A stretch of DNA of 64,000 nucleotides from Pseudomonas nitroreducens. GTDB taxonomy: Bacteria; Pseudomonadota; Gammaproteobacteria; Pseudomonadales; Pseudomonadaceae. The stretch lies in the NCBI RefSeq assembly GCF_014204515.1, contig NZ_JACHLI010000011.1, positions 1 through 64,000 on the forward strand, given 5' to 3'. The notes under the pieces are model-generated. The model worked only from the letters and a program-made list of their open reading frames with translations. It had not been told where the DNA came from and did no database searches. Positions 26,830 through 36,384 of this stretch are shown here, piece after piece. A program made the position numbers and the translations under genes. The first letter of the stretch is position 1; every line of letters starts with the position of its first letter.

Positions 26830-27372
26830 TCAGGCGCCAGTGCCCCAGAGGCTGCCCAGGGTGCCGAGCAGGTTGCTGTTCAGGCCCTGCTTGCCGAGGT
26901 AATCCAGCAGCACGCTGGAGAATTTGCCGGTCATCTCCTGGTCCATGCCCAGGGCGCCGAATGCCTTGCTCACGTCGCCCATGCTGCTGACGTTACCCAG
27001 CAGGCCGCTGGAAGCGCCGCCACCGAGGTTGCCGAGCTGGCCGCCGAGGCCGCCCAGGGCGTTGCTGCCGGTGAGCTTGTCGAGGCCGGGGACGGTCTTG
27101 GCCAGCTGCGAATAGTCGCCGGTGCTCAGTTTGTTCTTGGCCAGCCCGAGCAACGCGCCGGTGCCGCCGAGGGCCTGTTCGTCGCTCACGCCCAACTGGC
27201 CGGTGAGGGCGTCGAGCAGGCCGCTGGTCTGCGGCGTGGAAGCGACCCGTGAAGTGTCGGAGCCGGTGGCGCCGGACACCGCCTTGGCGGCGTCGCCGAG
27301 GTTGAAGGCGAATGCGGAGGAAGCCGCCAGCAGGGCGGCCAGGGCGAGGGTGACGCGGGGTTTGACGGACAT
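26830..27372 (-). CDS. Secreted DUF2780 protein, paralogue
   Basis: 180 aa; signal peptide to about residue 21 (LAALLAASSAFAF). Shares with its downstream neighbour the blocks LTGQLGVSDEQALGGTGALLGLAKNKL and VLLDYLGKQGLNSNLLGTLGSLWGTG, so the two arose by tandem duplication. Function unknown. The ATG at 27372 follows a CAGGAGACAG ribosome-binding site. The 291 bp to the divergent MFS gene hold no further gene. Confidence 0.86.
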   Translation of the reverse strand: MSVKPRVTLALAALLAASSAFAFNLGDAAKAVSGATGSDTSRVASTPQTSGLLDALTGQLGVSDEQALGGTGALLGLAKNKLSTGDYSQLAKTVPGLDKLTGSNALGGLGGQLGNLGGGASSGLLGNVSSMGDVSKAFGALGMDQEMTGKFSSVLLDYLGKQGLNSNLLGTLGSLWGTGA

Positions 27373-27663
27373 CGCTGTCTCCTGGGAATACCGGACGCCA
27401 TATCGACCGGGTGCCGGGGGCATCGTTCCGCCACGGGCAGCCCCACCTCGCAAACCCTCGTTTCGATCACAGCATCGCCAACATGCAGGATCGGGCAGTG
27501 ACAGGCAGGAACTCCAGCGCACCGCGGAGGCCGCCGCAAAAGGTCATTCGTACAATCAACCCGAAGCGCGCGCAGGGAAAATCGCCGTCGCTCGATCACC
27601 GTGTTTCCCCGCGATCGCCAAACATTCCCTAAGCTAGAGCCATTCCCGCCCGACGGACCGACC

Positions 27664-29100
27664 ATGAGCGAACCCTTCATCCTCACGCCCCGCGTGGCCC
27701 GCCTGTTGCCCTGGCTGGTGGCCATCGCCTTCTTCATGCAGGCGCTGGACGGCACCATCCTCAACACCGCATTGCCGAGCATGGCCCGCTCGCTGGACGA
27801 GGACCCGTTGCGCATGCAGGGCGTGGTGATCGCCTACCTGCTCACCGTGGCGCTGCTGATCCCCTCCTCCGGCTGGATTTCCGATCGCTTCGGCACGCGC
27901 CGGGTATTCCTCTTCGCGATCTTCCTGTTCAGCTTCGGCTCGCTGCTCTGCGCGCTGTCACCCTCCCTCGGCATCCTGGTCGGGGCCCGCGTGGTCCAGG
28001 GCATCGGCGGCGCGCTTATGATGCCGGTGGGGCGCCTGGTGATCCTGCGTGTCTACCCACGGACGGAGCTGGTGCGCATCCTCAGCTTCGTCACCATCCC
28101 CGGCCTGCTCGGCCCGCTGGCCGGCCCGACCATGGGCGGCTGGCTGGTGGAGTACGCCAGCTGGCACTGGATCTTCCTGATCAACCTGCCGGTGGGGCTG
28201 GTCGGCTTCCTCGTCGCCCTGCGGCTGATGCCCGACCTGCGCGGCGTACGCGCGACGCGCTTCGATACCATCGGCTTCCTGCTGTTCGGCGGCGCCATGG
28301 TGCTGATCACCATCGCCCTGGAAGGCCTGGGCGAACTGCACATGCCCCACGTGCGCGTGGTGTTGCTGCTGGTCGGCGGGCTGGTGCTGCTGGCGGCCTA
28401 CTGGCTGCGCGCGCTGAAGATCGAGGCGCCGCTGTTCCCGCCGTCGCTGTTCCAGACGCGGACCTTCGCCGTGGGCGTGCTGGGCAACCTGTTCGCCCGC
28501 CTGGGCAGCGGCTCGCTGCCCTTCCTCACGCCGCTGCTGTTGCAGATCGGCCTGGGCTTCTCGCCGGCCAAGGCGGGCATGACGATGATTCCGATGGCGC
28601 TGGCGGCGATGGTGATCAAGTCGCTGGCCAAACCGCTGCTGGAGCTGTTCGGCTACCGCAAGCTGCTGGTGGGCAACACGCTGCTGCTGGGAGCGATGAT
28701 CGCCAGCCTCGGCCTGGTGGACCAGGACACGCCCTACGCCCTGCTGCTGACGCAACTGGCGCTGCTGGGCGGGATCAACTCGCTGCAGTTCACCGCGATG
28801 AACACCCTGAGCCTGATCGACCTGCGCGACGACAACGCCAGCGCCGGCAACAGCCTGCTCTCGGTGGTCATGCAGTTGTCCATCGGCATGGGCATCGCCT
28901 GCGCAGCGGCGCTGCTGGGGGGCTTCAATGCCGATGTGGAGAGCGCTCAGGGCGACGTGCTGTCAGCCTTCCACGCGACCTATTTCAGCGTCGGGCTGTT
29001 GTCGATGCTGGCGGCGGCGATCTTCTTCCAGCTCAACGCCGACGACGGCCGCACCACGCCGCGCCGGGTCGATCCGGAGCACGGTGTCGACGAGCACTGA
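27664..29100 (+). CDS. 14-TM MFS drug efflux transporter (DHA2 type)
   Basis: 478 aa with about fourteen membrane helices. Motif A is GWISDRFGTRRVF (about residues 75-87), motif C-like is GLLGPLAGPTMGGWLVEY (about 145-162) and the N-terminal helix has the DHA2 D1 motif ALDGTILNTALPSM. This is the EmrB/QacA proton-linked drug export class; substrates are not predictable. It lacks an adjoining membrane-fusion partner. The ATG at 27664 begins MSEPFILTPR. Its stop directly abuts that of the converging retropepsin-like gene. Confidence 0.92.
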   Translation: MSEPFILTPRVARLLPWLVAIAFFMQALDGTILNTALPSMARSLDEDPLRMQGVVIAYLLTVALLIPSSGWISDRFGTRRVFLFAIFLFSFGSLLCALSPSLGILVGARVVQGIGGALMMPVGRLVILRVYPRTELVRILSFVTIPGLLGPLAGPTMGGWLVEYASWHWIFLINLPVGLVGFLVALRLMPDLRGVRATRFDTIGFLLFGGAMVLITIALEGLGELHMPHVRVVLLLVGGLVLLAAYWLRALKIEAPLFPPSLFQTRTFAVGVLGNLFARLGSGSLPFLTPLLLQIGLGFSPAKAGMTMIPMALAAMVIKSLAKPLLELFGYRKLLVGNTLLLGAMIASLGLVDQDTPYALLLTQLALLGGINSLQFTAMNTLSLIDLRDDNASAGNSLLSVVMQLSIGMGIACAAALLGGFNADVESAQGDVLSAFHATYFSVGLLSMLAAAIFFQLNADDGRTTPRRVDPEHGVDEH

Positions 29101-29613
29101 TCAGGGCTTGCAGGTGGGCGCGACGGTCTGGCTTTTTGAAGCGTCCACCGGCCCCAGGTGCTCCAGGGTGCGACGCCCCAGCAGCACCGGGTAGTCCAGG
29201 GTCTGGCGGTCGCGCAGGCTGAACTGTTCGCGGTAGACCTTGCCGCCCAGGCAGACGTCCATCAGCACCACGGGGCTGCGCTCCACGCCGGTGTCGTTCT
29301 TGAACTTCAGCACACGCTCGACGCGACGCTCGAAGGGCAGGCGCTGCTCCTTGCCGGACGCCGGGTCGGTGATCATCACGTCGTACTGCACCCAGCGTTC
29401 GCCATTCTTGCGGATGCGGGTGATGTTGCGCGCATCCATCACCGAGGTCTGCGCGCCGGTGTCCAGCTTGGCCTTGAGCGGCGCCTGTTCGGGCATCAGC
29501 GTGAGCGTCTCGACCCAGCCCCAGGTGGACGGCTGTGCGGGCGCCTCAGCGGCAACAGCGCTGCCGCAGCAGAGCAGGCCGACGAGCAGCAGGCGGAAGG
29601 TGGGCGATGGCAT
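29101..29613 (-). CDS. Secreted retropepsin-like protein, paralogue
   Basis: 170 aa with a signal peptide (residues 1-21, LLLVGLLCCGSAVAA). Carries KLDTGAQTSVMDA near residue 50 and YPVLLGRRTLEHLG near 145, the same two segments as the protein at 23307-23828. Two cysteines (VCLGG, PTCKP) may form a disulfide, and the paralogue has equivalents. Known family members act in the periplasm; the substrate is unknown. Start at 29613 is chosen over an in-frame ATG at 29670 because of the signal peptide and GGAG. Confidence 0.8.
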   Translation of the reverse strand: MPSPTFRLLLVGLLCCGSAVAAEAPAQPSTWGWVETLTLMPEQAPLKAKLDTGAQTSVMDARNITRIRKNGERWVQYDVMITDPASGKEQRLPFERRVERVLKFKNDTGVERSPVVLMDVCLGGKVYREQFSLRDRQTLDYPVLLGRRTLEHLGPVDASKSQTVAPTCKP

Positions 29614-29675
29614 GAATGGCAACTCCGGAAAAACGATGGCGGCACTGATAGGCCATAAGAACATAGGCAATAAAA

Positions 29676-29704
29676 AACCCCGGATGTTTCCACCCGGGGT
29701 TCTT
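29676..29704 (-). terminator. Intrinsic terminator of the cold-shock gene
   Basis: On the minus strand: AACCCCGGG, loop TGGAAACATC, CGGGGTT followed by TTTTTATT, about 20 bp after the cold-shock stop. Confidence 0.9.
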
Positions 29705-29723
29705 GTGGCGAGTGCCAGGAGCC

Positions 29724-29933
29724 TTAGGCTACCTGTACGCGCTCAGCCTGCATGCCTTTCTGGCCCTGCACGACTTCGAAGGTGACCTTCTGGCCTTCGG
29801 CCAGGGTCTTGAAGCCGTTACCTTCGATGGCGCGGAAGTGTACGAACACGTCCGGACCGCTTTCCGGGGTAATGAAGCCGTAGCCTTTGGTCTCGTTGAA
29901 CCACTTGACGGTGCCGTTCTGACGATTCGACAT
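29724..29933 (-). CDS. Cold-shock domain protein
   Basis: 69 aa, a single cold-shock domain. RNP1 is KGYGFI within KWFNETKGYGFITP, RNP2 is VFVHF. It binds single-stranded RNA or DNA and probably acts as an RNA chaperone. A strong AAGGAGAACACC ribosome-binding site precedes the ATG at 29933. The 321 bp to dbpA contain its leader, with three 10-bp direct repeats at 29986-30015. The DEAD-box helicase dbpA is divergent from it. Confidence 0.95.
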   Translation of the reverse strand: MSNRQNGTVKWFNETKGYGFITPESGPDVFVHFRAIEGNGFKTLAEGQKVTFEVVQGQKGMQAERVQVA

Positions 29934-30254
29934 GGTGTTCTCCTTGGAACGTATTTTTAAAATTAGCCACGAATGGCCAGGAACTGAGTTGCAAGGAGTT
30001 ACAAGGAGTCGAGCAGGACGGGGTGGAATAACCGACCGCATCAGGTCACGATCGACGGCGACCCATGCAAACACAGTCCGGAAACTCTACGACAAAAATC
30101 TGCGGAAAGCGAATCTCTTGGAAAAACCCATTCCCGGCGTTTTCGGAAATTCGGACGAGCGGCCGCAAACCCTTGCCATATCAGCTTCTCAGCCCTGCCG
30201 AGGGTGCTCTCCTGCTACACTGCGCGGCCATATGGATTCACCCGGGCTCCCTTC
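29934..30254. other. Divergent leader region csp/dbpA
   Basis: No gene. It holds an A+T-rich stretch next to the csp ribosome-binding site (29950-29966) and three head-to-tail 10-bp units GAGTTGCAAG, GAGTTACAAG, GAGTCGAGCA at 29986-30015. Promoters cannot be placed with confidence. Confidence 0.5.
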
Positions 30255-31631
<1,377 letters not shown>

Positions 31632-31667
31632 TCGCGGCATCCACTTGGGCGCCGATATCCCCGACTG

Positions 31668-31740
31668 CGTAGGAGCGGACTCCGTCCGCGATGGGTCCGC
31701 ATCTCGCCGGCCAACATCGCGGACGGAGTCCGCTCCTACG
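31668..31740. repeat. REP-type inverted pair (family A)
   Basis: Units at 31668-31692 and 31716-31740 in opposite orientation, 3' of dbpA. Confidence 0.9.
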
Positions 31741-31830
31741 GGTGATAACCCGGCGGTGTCGCGCTCGCGATAGCCGCGTGGCAAGCGTTCCGCTAGTCTG
31801 AACGGCAGACAGCCGGAAGTCCCCGATTCG

Positions 31831-34026
31831 ATGCTTTCCTCCCCTCTGCTCCAGTCCCTGCGGCGCCTCTGGGCGCTGGACAAGTTCGCCTACAGCCTGC
31901 GGGTGTTCGTCGCCCTCAGCGGGGTCATGCTCGCCTGCTGGCTGCAGGGTCGGCCGGAGCTGGTGATCCCGCTGTTCCTCGGCGTCATCGCCAGCGCCCT
32001 GGCGGAGACCGACGACCACTGGCTGGGCCGCCTGCAGGCGCTGCTGGTGACCCTGGCCTGCTTCAGCATCGCCGCGCTGGCGGTGGAACTGCTGTTCCCC
32101 TACCCACTGCTGTTCATCGCCGGGCTGGCGCTGTCCACCTTCGGCATGACCCTGCTCGGCGCCCTCGGCGAGCGCTATGCAGCCATCGCCTCGGCCACGC
32201 TGATCCTGTCGATCTACACCATGATCGGCGTCGACCAGCGCGGCGGCACGCCCAGCGATTTCTGGCGCGAGCCGCTGCTGCTGGTAGCCGGTGCGCTCTG
32301 GTACGGGCTGCTCTCGGTGCTGTGGAACGCGCTGTTCGCCAACCAGCCGGTGCAGCAGAGCCTGGCGAAACTCTTCCTCGAACTGGGCGAGTACCTGAAG
32401 ATCAAGTCGAGCCTGCTGGAGCCGCTACGCACCCTCGACGTGGAAGCCCAGCGCCTGGCCCTGGCACGGCAGAACGGCCGCGTGGTGGTGGCACTCAACC
32501 AGGCCAAGGAAACCATTCTCGCGCGCCTGTCCCACGGCCGACCGGGGCCGAAGATCAGCCGCTACCTGAAGCTCTACTTCATCGCCCAGGACGTCCACGA
32601 GCGCGCCAGTTCCTCGCACTATCCGTACAACCAGCTGGCCGAGGCGTTCTTCCATAGCGACGTGCTGTTCCGCTGCCAGCGCCTGCTCAACCAGCAGGGC
32701 AAGGCCTGCAAGGCGCTGGCGAAGGCGATCCAGTTGCGCCAGCCGTTCGACTACAACGACAGCGAGCTGGCCCTGGCCGATCTCAATGCCTCGCTGGACT
32801 ACCTGCGCCAGCAGGGCAATCCGGCCTGGCGCGGGCTGCTGCGCTCCCTCGGCGCGCTGGCCGCCAACCTCACCACGCTGGACCGCAAGCTCAGCGGTGC
32901 GAGCAACCCCGACATGCTCGACGACGAGCAGGACAGCACCCTGCTGGACCGCTCGCCGCGCTCGTTCAAGGACGCCCTGGAGCGCATCCGCCTGCAGGTC
33001 TCGCCGACCTCCCTGCTGTTCCGCCACGCCCTGCGCCTGTCGCTGGCACTGGCCGCCGGCTACGGTGTGCTGCACCTGATCCACCCGACCCAGGGCTACT
33101 GGATCATGCTCACCACGGTATTCGTCTGCCAGCCGAACTACGGCGCCACGCGCATCCGCCTGGTGCAGCGGATACTCGGCACGCTGGTCGGCCTGGTGGC
33201 CGGCTGGGCGCTGATCGACCTGTTCCCCAACCCGCTGATCCAGTCGCTCTTGGCAGTGGTCGCCGGGGTCGCCTTCTTCGCCACGCGAAGCACGCGCTAT
33301 ACCCTGGCGACGGCGGCGATCACCCTGCTGGTGCTGTGCTGCTTCAACCAGGTGGGCGACGGCTACGGACTGATCCTGCCGCGCCTGTTCGATACCCTGC
33401 TCGGTGCCCTGATTGCCGGCATCGCGGTATTCCTGGTGCTCCCCGACTGGCATGGGCGCAGCCTGCACCGGCTGGTCGGCGGCACCCTGGCGTGCAACAG
33501 CCGCTACCTGCGCGAGATCATGCAGCAGTACGCCAACGGCAAGCGCGACGACCTCGCCTACCGCACCGCCCGGCGCAACGCGCACAACGCCGACGCGACG
33601 CTGTCCACCACGCTGTCGAACATGCTGCTGGAGCCCGGCCACTTCCGGAAGGACGCGGAGATCGGCTTCCGCTTCCTGGTGCTTTCGCACACCCTGCTCA
33701 GCTATCTCTCAGCCCTCGGCGCACACCGTAACCAACTGCCGCCGGATGTGAACGATGACCTGATTGCCGAGGCCGCCGAGCGCCTGACCAGCAGCCTCGA
33801 CGACATCGCCACGCGGCTCAACGAACGGCGTCCGGTGGAAATCTACAGCGACGCCGAGGACGACCTCGCCAAGCGTCTGGAAGAACTGCCCGAGGAGCAG
33901 GACGACGCCCACCGTCTGGTGCAGACCCAGCTGGCGCTCATCTGCCGCCAGCTCACGCCGCTGCGCACCCTGGCCGCGCACCTGCTGAAGAAGGACCTCG
34001 GCGCGGAGCAGGCCGAAGCCGCCTGA
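31831..34026 (+). CDS. yccS: YccS/FUSC family inner-membrane protein
   Basis: 731 aa. Two blocks of membrane helices (about 20-160 and 395-530) alternate with two cytoplasmic regions, the layout of the YccS/YhfK branch of the FUSC (fusaric acid resistance, aromatic acid exporter-like) family. The second block contains LLFRHALRLSLALAAGYGVLHLIHPTQGYWIMLTTVFVCQPNYGATRIRLVQRILGT-type FUSC sequence. An efflux role is possible but unproven. In PAO1 this gene also neighbours dbpA (from memory). It is the last gene before the synteny break. Confidence 0.85.
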   Translation: MLSSPLLQSLRRLWALDKFAYSLRVFVALSGVMLACWLQGRPELVIPLFLGVIASALAETDDHWLGRLQALLVTLACFSIAALAVELLFPYPLLFIAGLALSTFGMTLLGALGERYAAIASATLILSIYTMIGVDQRGGTPSDFWREPLLLVAGALWYGLLSVLWNALFANQPVQQSLAKLFLELGEYLKIKSSLLEPLRTLDVEAQRLALARQNGRVVVALNQAKETILARLSHGRPGPKISRYLKLYFIAQDVHERASSSHYPYNQLAEAFFHSDVLFRCQRLLNQQGKACKALAKAIQLRQPFDYNDSELALADLNASLDYLRQQGNPAWRGLLRSLGALAANLTTLDRKLSGASNPDMLDDEQDSTLLDRSPRSFKDALERIRLQVSPTSLLFRHALRLSLALAAGYGVLHLIHPTQGYWIMLTTVFVCQPNYGATRIRLVQRILGTLVGLVAGWALIDLFPNPLIQSLLAVVAGVAFFATRSTRYTLATAAITLLVLCCFNQVGDGYGLILPRLFDTLLGALIAGIAVFLVLPDWHGRSLHRLVGGTLACNSRYLREIMQQYANGKRDDLAYRTARRNAHNADATLSTTLSNMLLEPGHFRKDAEIGFRFLVLSHTLLSYLSALGAHRNQLPPDVNDDLIAEAAERLTSSLDDIATRLNERRPVEIYSDAEDDLAKRLEELPEEQDDAHRLVQTQLALICRQLTPLRTLAAHLLKKDLGAEQAEAA

Positions 34027-34044
34027 TGCCGAAACGCCCAGCCG

Positions 34045-34069
34045 CGTAGGAGCGGGCTTCGTCCGCGAT
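34045..34069. repeat. Single REP-type unit (family A)
   Basis: CGTAGGAGCGGGCTTCGTCC plus GCGAT, a diverged lone unit between yccS and the converging solute-binding protein gene, at the presumed rearrangement junction. Confidence 0.8.
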
Positions 34070-34122
34070 GAGTTCGCCTTGCGCCGGACGACATTGCAGA
34101 TAATGTCGGCGCCTGCCGCCCT

Positions 34123-34857
34123 TTAAAGACCATGCTCGCGCATCAGCGCGTCGTAGCTGCCGTCCTCGCGCATCTCGCGGATCGCCTTGTTGAACGCCGC
34201 GACTATCTCCGCGTGGTTGGGCAGGTGGCGGCCGACCAGGATGTGCAGGCCGTTCTCGGTCAGCGGCAGCGGCAGGAATTCCAGCTGGCCCTTGAGCTCG
34301 GCGAGGTCGCCATTGAGATGCATGCGCGCGGTGATCTCGTCCTCCAGGGTCAGGTCGACGCGCCCGGCCTGCAGCATCAGCGCCGCGTTGACGAAGCTGA
34401 ACACCGGCACCCGCTGCAGCTTCGGGTCGCCATTGAACTCGGCGGAGTAGGCGTAGCCGCGCACCACAGCGACCCGGTAGGGGTAGAGATCGGCGAGTTT
34501 GCCGAAGGTGATGGGCGAGCCGTGGCGCTTGATCAGGCGCACGCGATTGACCAGGTAAGGCTCGGAGTATTCGCCGAAGCGGTCGCGCTCCGCCGAATAC
34601 CAGGCGTCCGCCACCAGATCGTACTCGCCGTTCTCCACGCCGTGCAGCACCCGCGGCCAGGGCACTTCGACGTACTCGCTGGCGTAGCCGGCCCGCTTCA
34701 GCGCGGCCTGCACCAGGTGCACCGCCACGCCGTTGCCGGGCAACTGGCGGTCGGCATAGGGCGGCCAGCGGTCGGCGGCGATGCGCAGCACTTCCCCGGC
34801 GCGCGCGGGGCTCGCCGCGCACAGGCAAAGGAGGATCAGCAGCAGGCGTAGCGGCAT
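34123..34857 (-). CDS. Periplasmic amino-acid-type solute-binding protein (SBP_bac_3)
   Basis: 244 aa; signal peptide to about residue 20 (LRLLLILLCLCAASPARA). The mature protein has the family 3 signature: EVLRIAADRWPPYAD, then GVAVHLVQAALKRAGY, VPWPRVLHGVENGEYDLVADAWYSAERDRF, and a closing FNKAIREMREDGSYDALMREHG. No ABC permease or ATPase genes adjoin it, so it may be an orphan binding protein. I do not recall it at this position in PAO1, where the flanking blocks are far apart. The ribosome-binding site is weak. Confidence 0.85.
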   Translation of the reverse strand: MPLRLLLILLCLCAASPARAGEVLRIAADRWPPYADRQLPGNGVAVHLVQAALKRAGYASEYVEVPWPRVLHGVENGEYDLVADAWYSAERDRFGEYSEPYLVNRVRLIKRHGSPITFGKLADLYPYRVAVVRGYAYSAEFNGDPKLQRVPVFSFVNAALMLQAGRVDLTLEDEITARMHLNGDLAELKGQLEFLPLPLTENGLHILVGRHLPNHAEIVAAFNKAIREMREDGSYDALMREHGL

Positions 34858-34973
34858 CGACGGTGTCGTCCACAGGAAGGCTCTGGCAAGCCTAGTCGCT
34901 GTCTTCGTCAGCGCGCCAACCCGCCTCGGCACTTTGCCATCGCTGCTGCGCCCGGGCGGAACGTGGAAAACGA

Positions 34974-34997
34974 AAAACCCCGCCGAAGCGGGGTTTT
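34974..34997 (-). terminator. Intrinsic terminator of the malic enzyme gene
   Basis: AAAACCCCGC, TTCG tetraloop, GCGGGGTTTTT on the minus strand, 16 bp after the stop. Confidence 0.88.
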
Positions 34998-35012
34998 CCA
35001 GGTCAGGCGGGA

Positions 35013-36281
35013 TCAGCCCTTGAAGACGTCTTCCACCGACTGCAGCGGGTAGTGCTTCGGATACGGCAGGGTCGCCACGCCGGTCTCGATGGCGGCCTTG
35101 GCCACGGCATCGGAAACGATGGTGATCAGGCGCTTGTCCATCGGCTTCGGAATGATGTACTCGCGGCCGAACTCGATCGCGCTCACGCCGTAGGCGTCGC
35201 AAACGTCCTTGGGTACCGGCTGCTTGGCCAGGTCACGCAGGGCCAGGGCGGCGGCGATCTTCATTTCTTCGTTGATGCGGGTGGCGCGTACGTCCAGGGC
35301 ACCGCGGAAGATGAAGGGGAAGCCCAGGACGTTGTTGACCTGGTTCGGGTAGTCCGAACGGCCGGTGGCCATGATCACGTCGTTGCGGGTGGCGTGGGCC
35401 AGCTCCGGCTTGATCTCCGGGTCCGGGTTGGAGCAGGCGAAGACGATCGGGTTGGCCGCCATGCGCTTGAGATCTTCGGGGCTCAGCAGGTTGGCACCGG
35501 ACAGGCCGACGAACACGTCGGCGCCTTCCAGGGCGTCGGACAGGGTGCGCTTGTCAGTCTCGGTGGCGAACACCGCCTTGTACTGGTTCAGGTCGTTGCG
35601 GCCGGCGTGGATCACGCCCTGGCGGTCGATCATGTAGATGTTCTCGACCTTGGCGCCCATGCTCACCAGCAGCTTCATGCAGGAGATGGCGGCGGCGCCG
35701 GCGCCCAGGCAGACGATCTTCGCGGTTTCCAGCTTCTTGCCGGCGATTTCCAGGGCGTTGAGCATGCCGGCGGCGGTCACGATGGCGGTGCCGTGCTGGT
35801 CATCGTGGAACACCGGGATGTCGCACTGTTCGATCAGGGCGCGCTCGATCTCAAAGCACTCGGGTGCCTTGATGTCTTCCAGGTTGATGCCGCCGAAGGT
35901 GATGGAGATGCGCTTGACGGTATCGATGAAGGCCTGCGGGCTCTCGGCGTCGACTTCGATGTCGAACACGTCGACCCCGGCGAAACGCTTGAACAGGACG
36001 CCCTTGCCTTCCATGACCGGCTTGGAGGCCAGCGGGCCGAGGTTGCCCAGGCCGAGAATGGCGGTGCCGTCGGAAATGACCGCGACCAGGTTGCCCTTGC
36101 CGGTGTACTTGAAGGCCAGTTCCGGATCACGCGCGATTTCGCGCACCGGCTCGGCGACACCCGGGCTGTACGCCAGCGACAGGTCGCGGGCAGTGACGGT
36201 CGGCTTGGTCAGCTCGACGCTCAGTTTACCGGGGCGGGGTTGGGCGTGATATTCGAGGGCAGCGGTCTTGAGATCAGACAT
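35013..36281 (-). CDS. Malic enzyme (short form)
   Basis: 422 aa. N-terminal malic domain (LSLAYSPGVAEPVREIA, VISDGTAILGLGNLGPLASKPVMEGKGVLFKRF) with the metal-binding ED/D set around CDIPVFHDDQHGTAIV, and an NAD(P)-binding Rossmann segment VCLGAGAAAISCMKLL near residue 190. It converts malate to pyruvate and CO2 with NAD(P)+. It lacks the phosphotransacetylase-like C-terminal half of E. coli MaeB. Cofactor preference is not readable. It is monocistronic, with its own terminator. Confidence 0.94.
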   Translation of the reverse strand: MSDLKTAALEYHAQPRPGKLSVELTKPTVTARDLSLAYSPGVAEPVREIARDPELAFKYTGKGNLVAVISDGTAILGLGNLGPLASKPVMEGKGVLFKRFAGVDVFDIEVDAESPQAFIDTVKRISITFGGINLEDIKAPECFEIERALIEQCDIPVFHDDQHGTAIVTAAGMLNALEIAGKKLETAKIVCLGAGAAAISCMKLLVSMGAKVENIYMIDRQGVIHAGRNDLNQYKAVFATETDKRTLSDALEGADVFVGLSGANLLSPEDLKRMAANPIVFACSNPDPEIKPELAHATRNDVIMATGRSDYPNQVNNVLGFPFIFRGALDVRATRINEEMKIAAALALRDLAKQPVPKDVCDAYGVSAIEFGREYIIPKPMDKRLITIVSDAVAKAAIETGVATLPYPKHYPLQSVEDVFKG

Positions 36282-36384
36282 TTGGGCACTTCCGCTTTTG
36301 TTGCTTGTTGGACAGACGGGGGCCCGAGCATACGCACAAACCCCGCACCTGCCAAGGTAGCCCAGACCCCAGCTGTCAAGACCT

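Noticed and set aside
32425..33690. 421-codon minus-strand frame inside yccS
   Set aside because: Antisense shadow; the plus-strand protein has ordered membrane blocks and family similarity.
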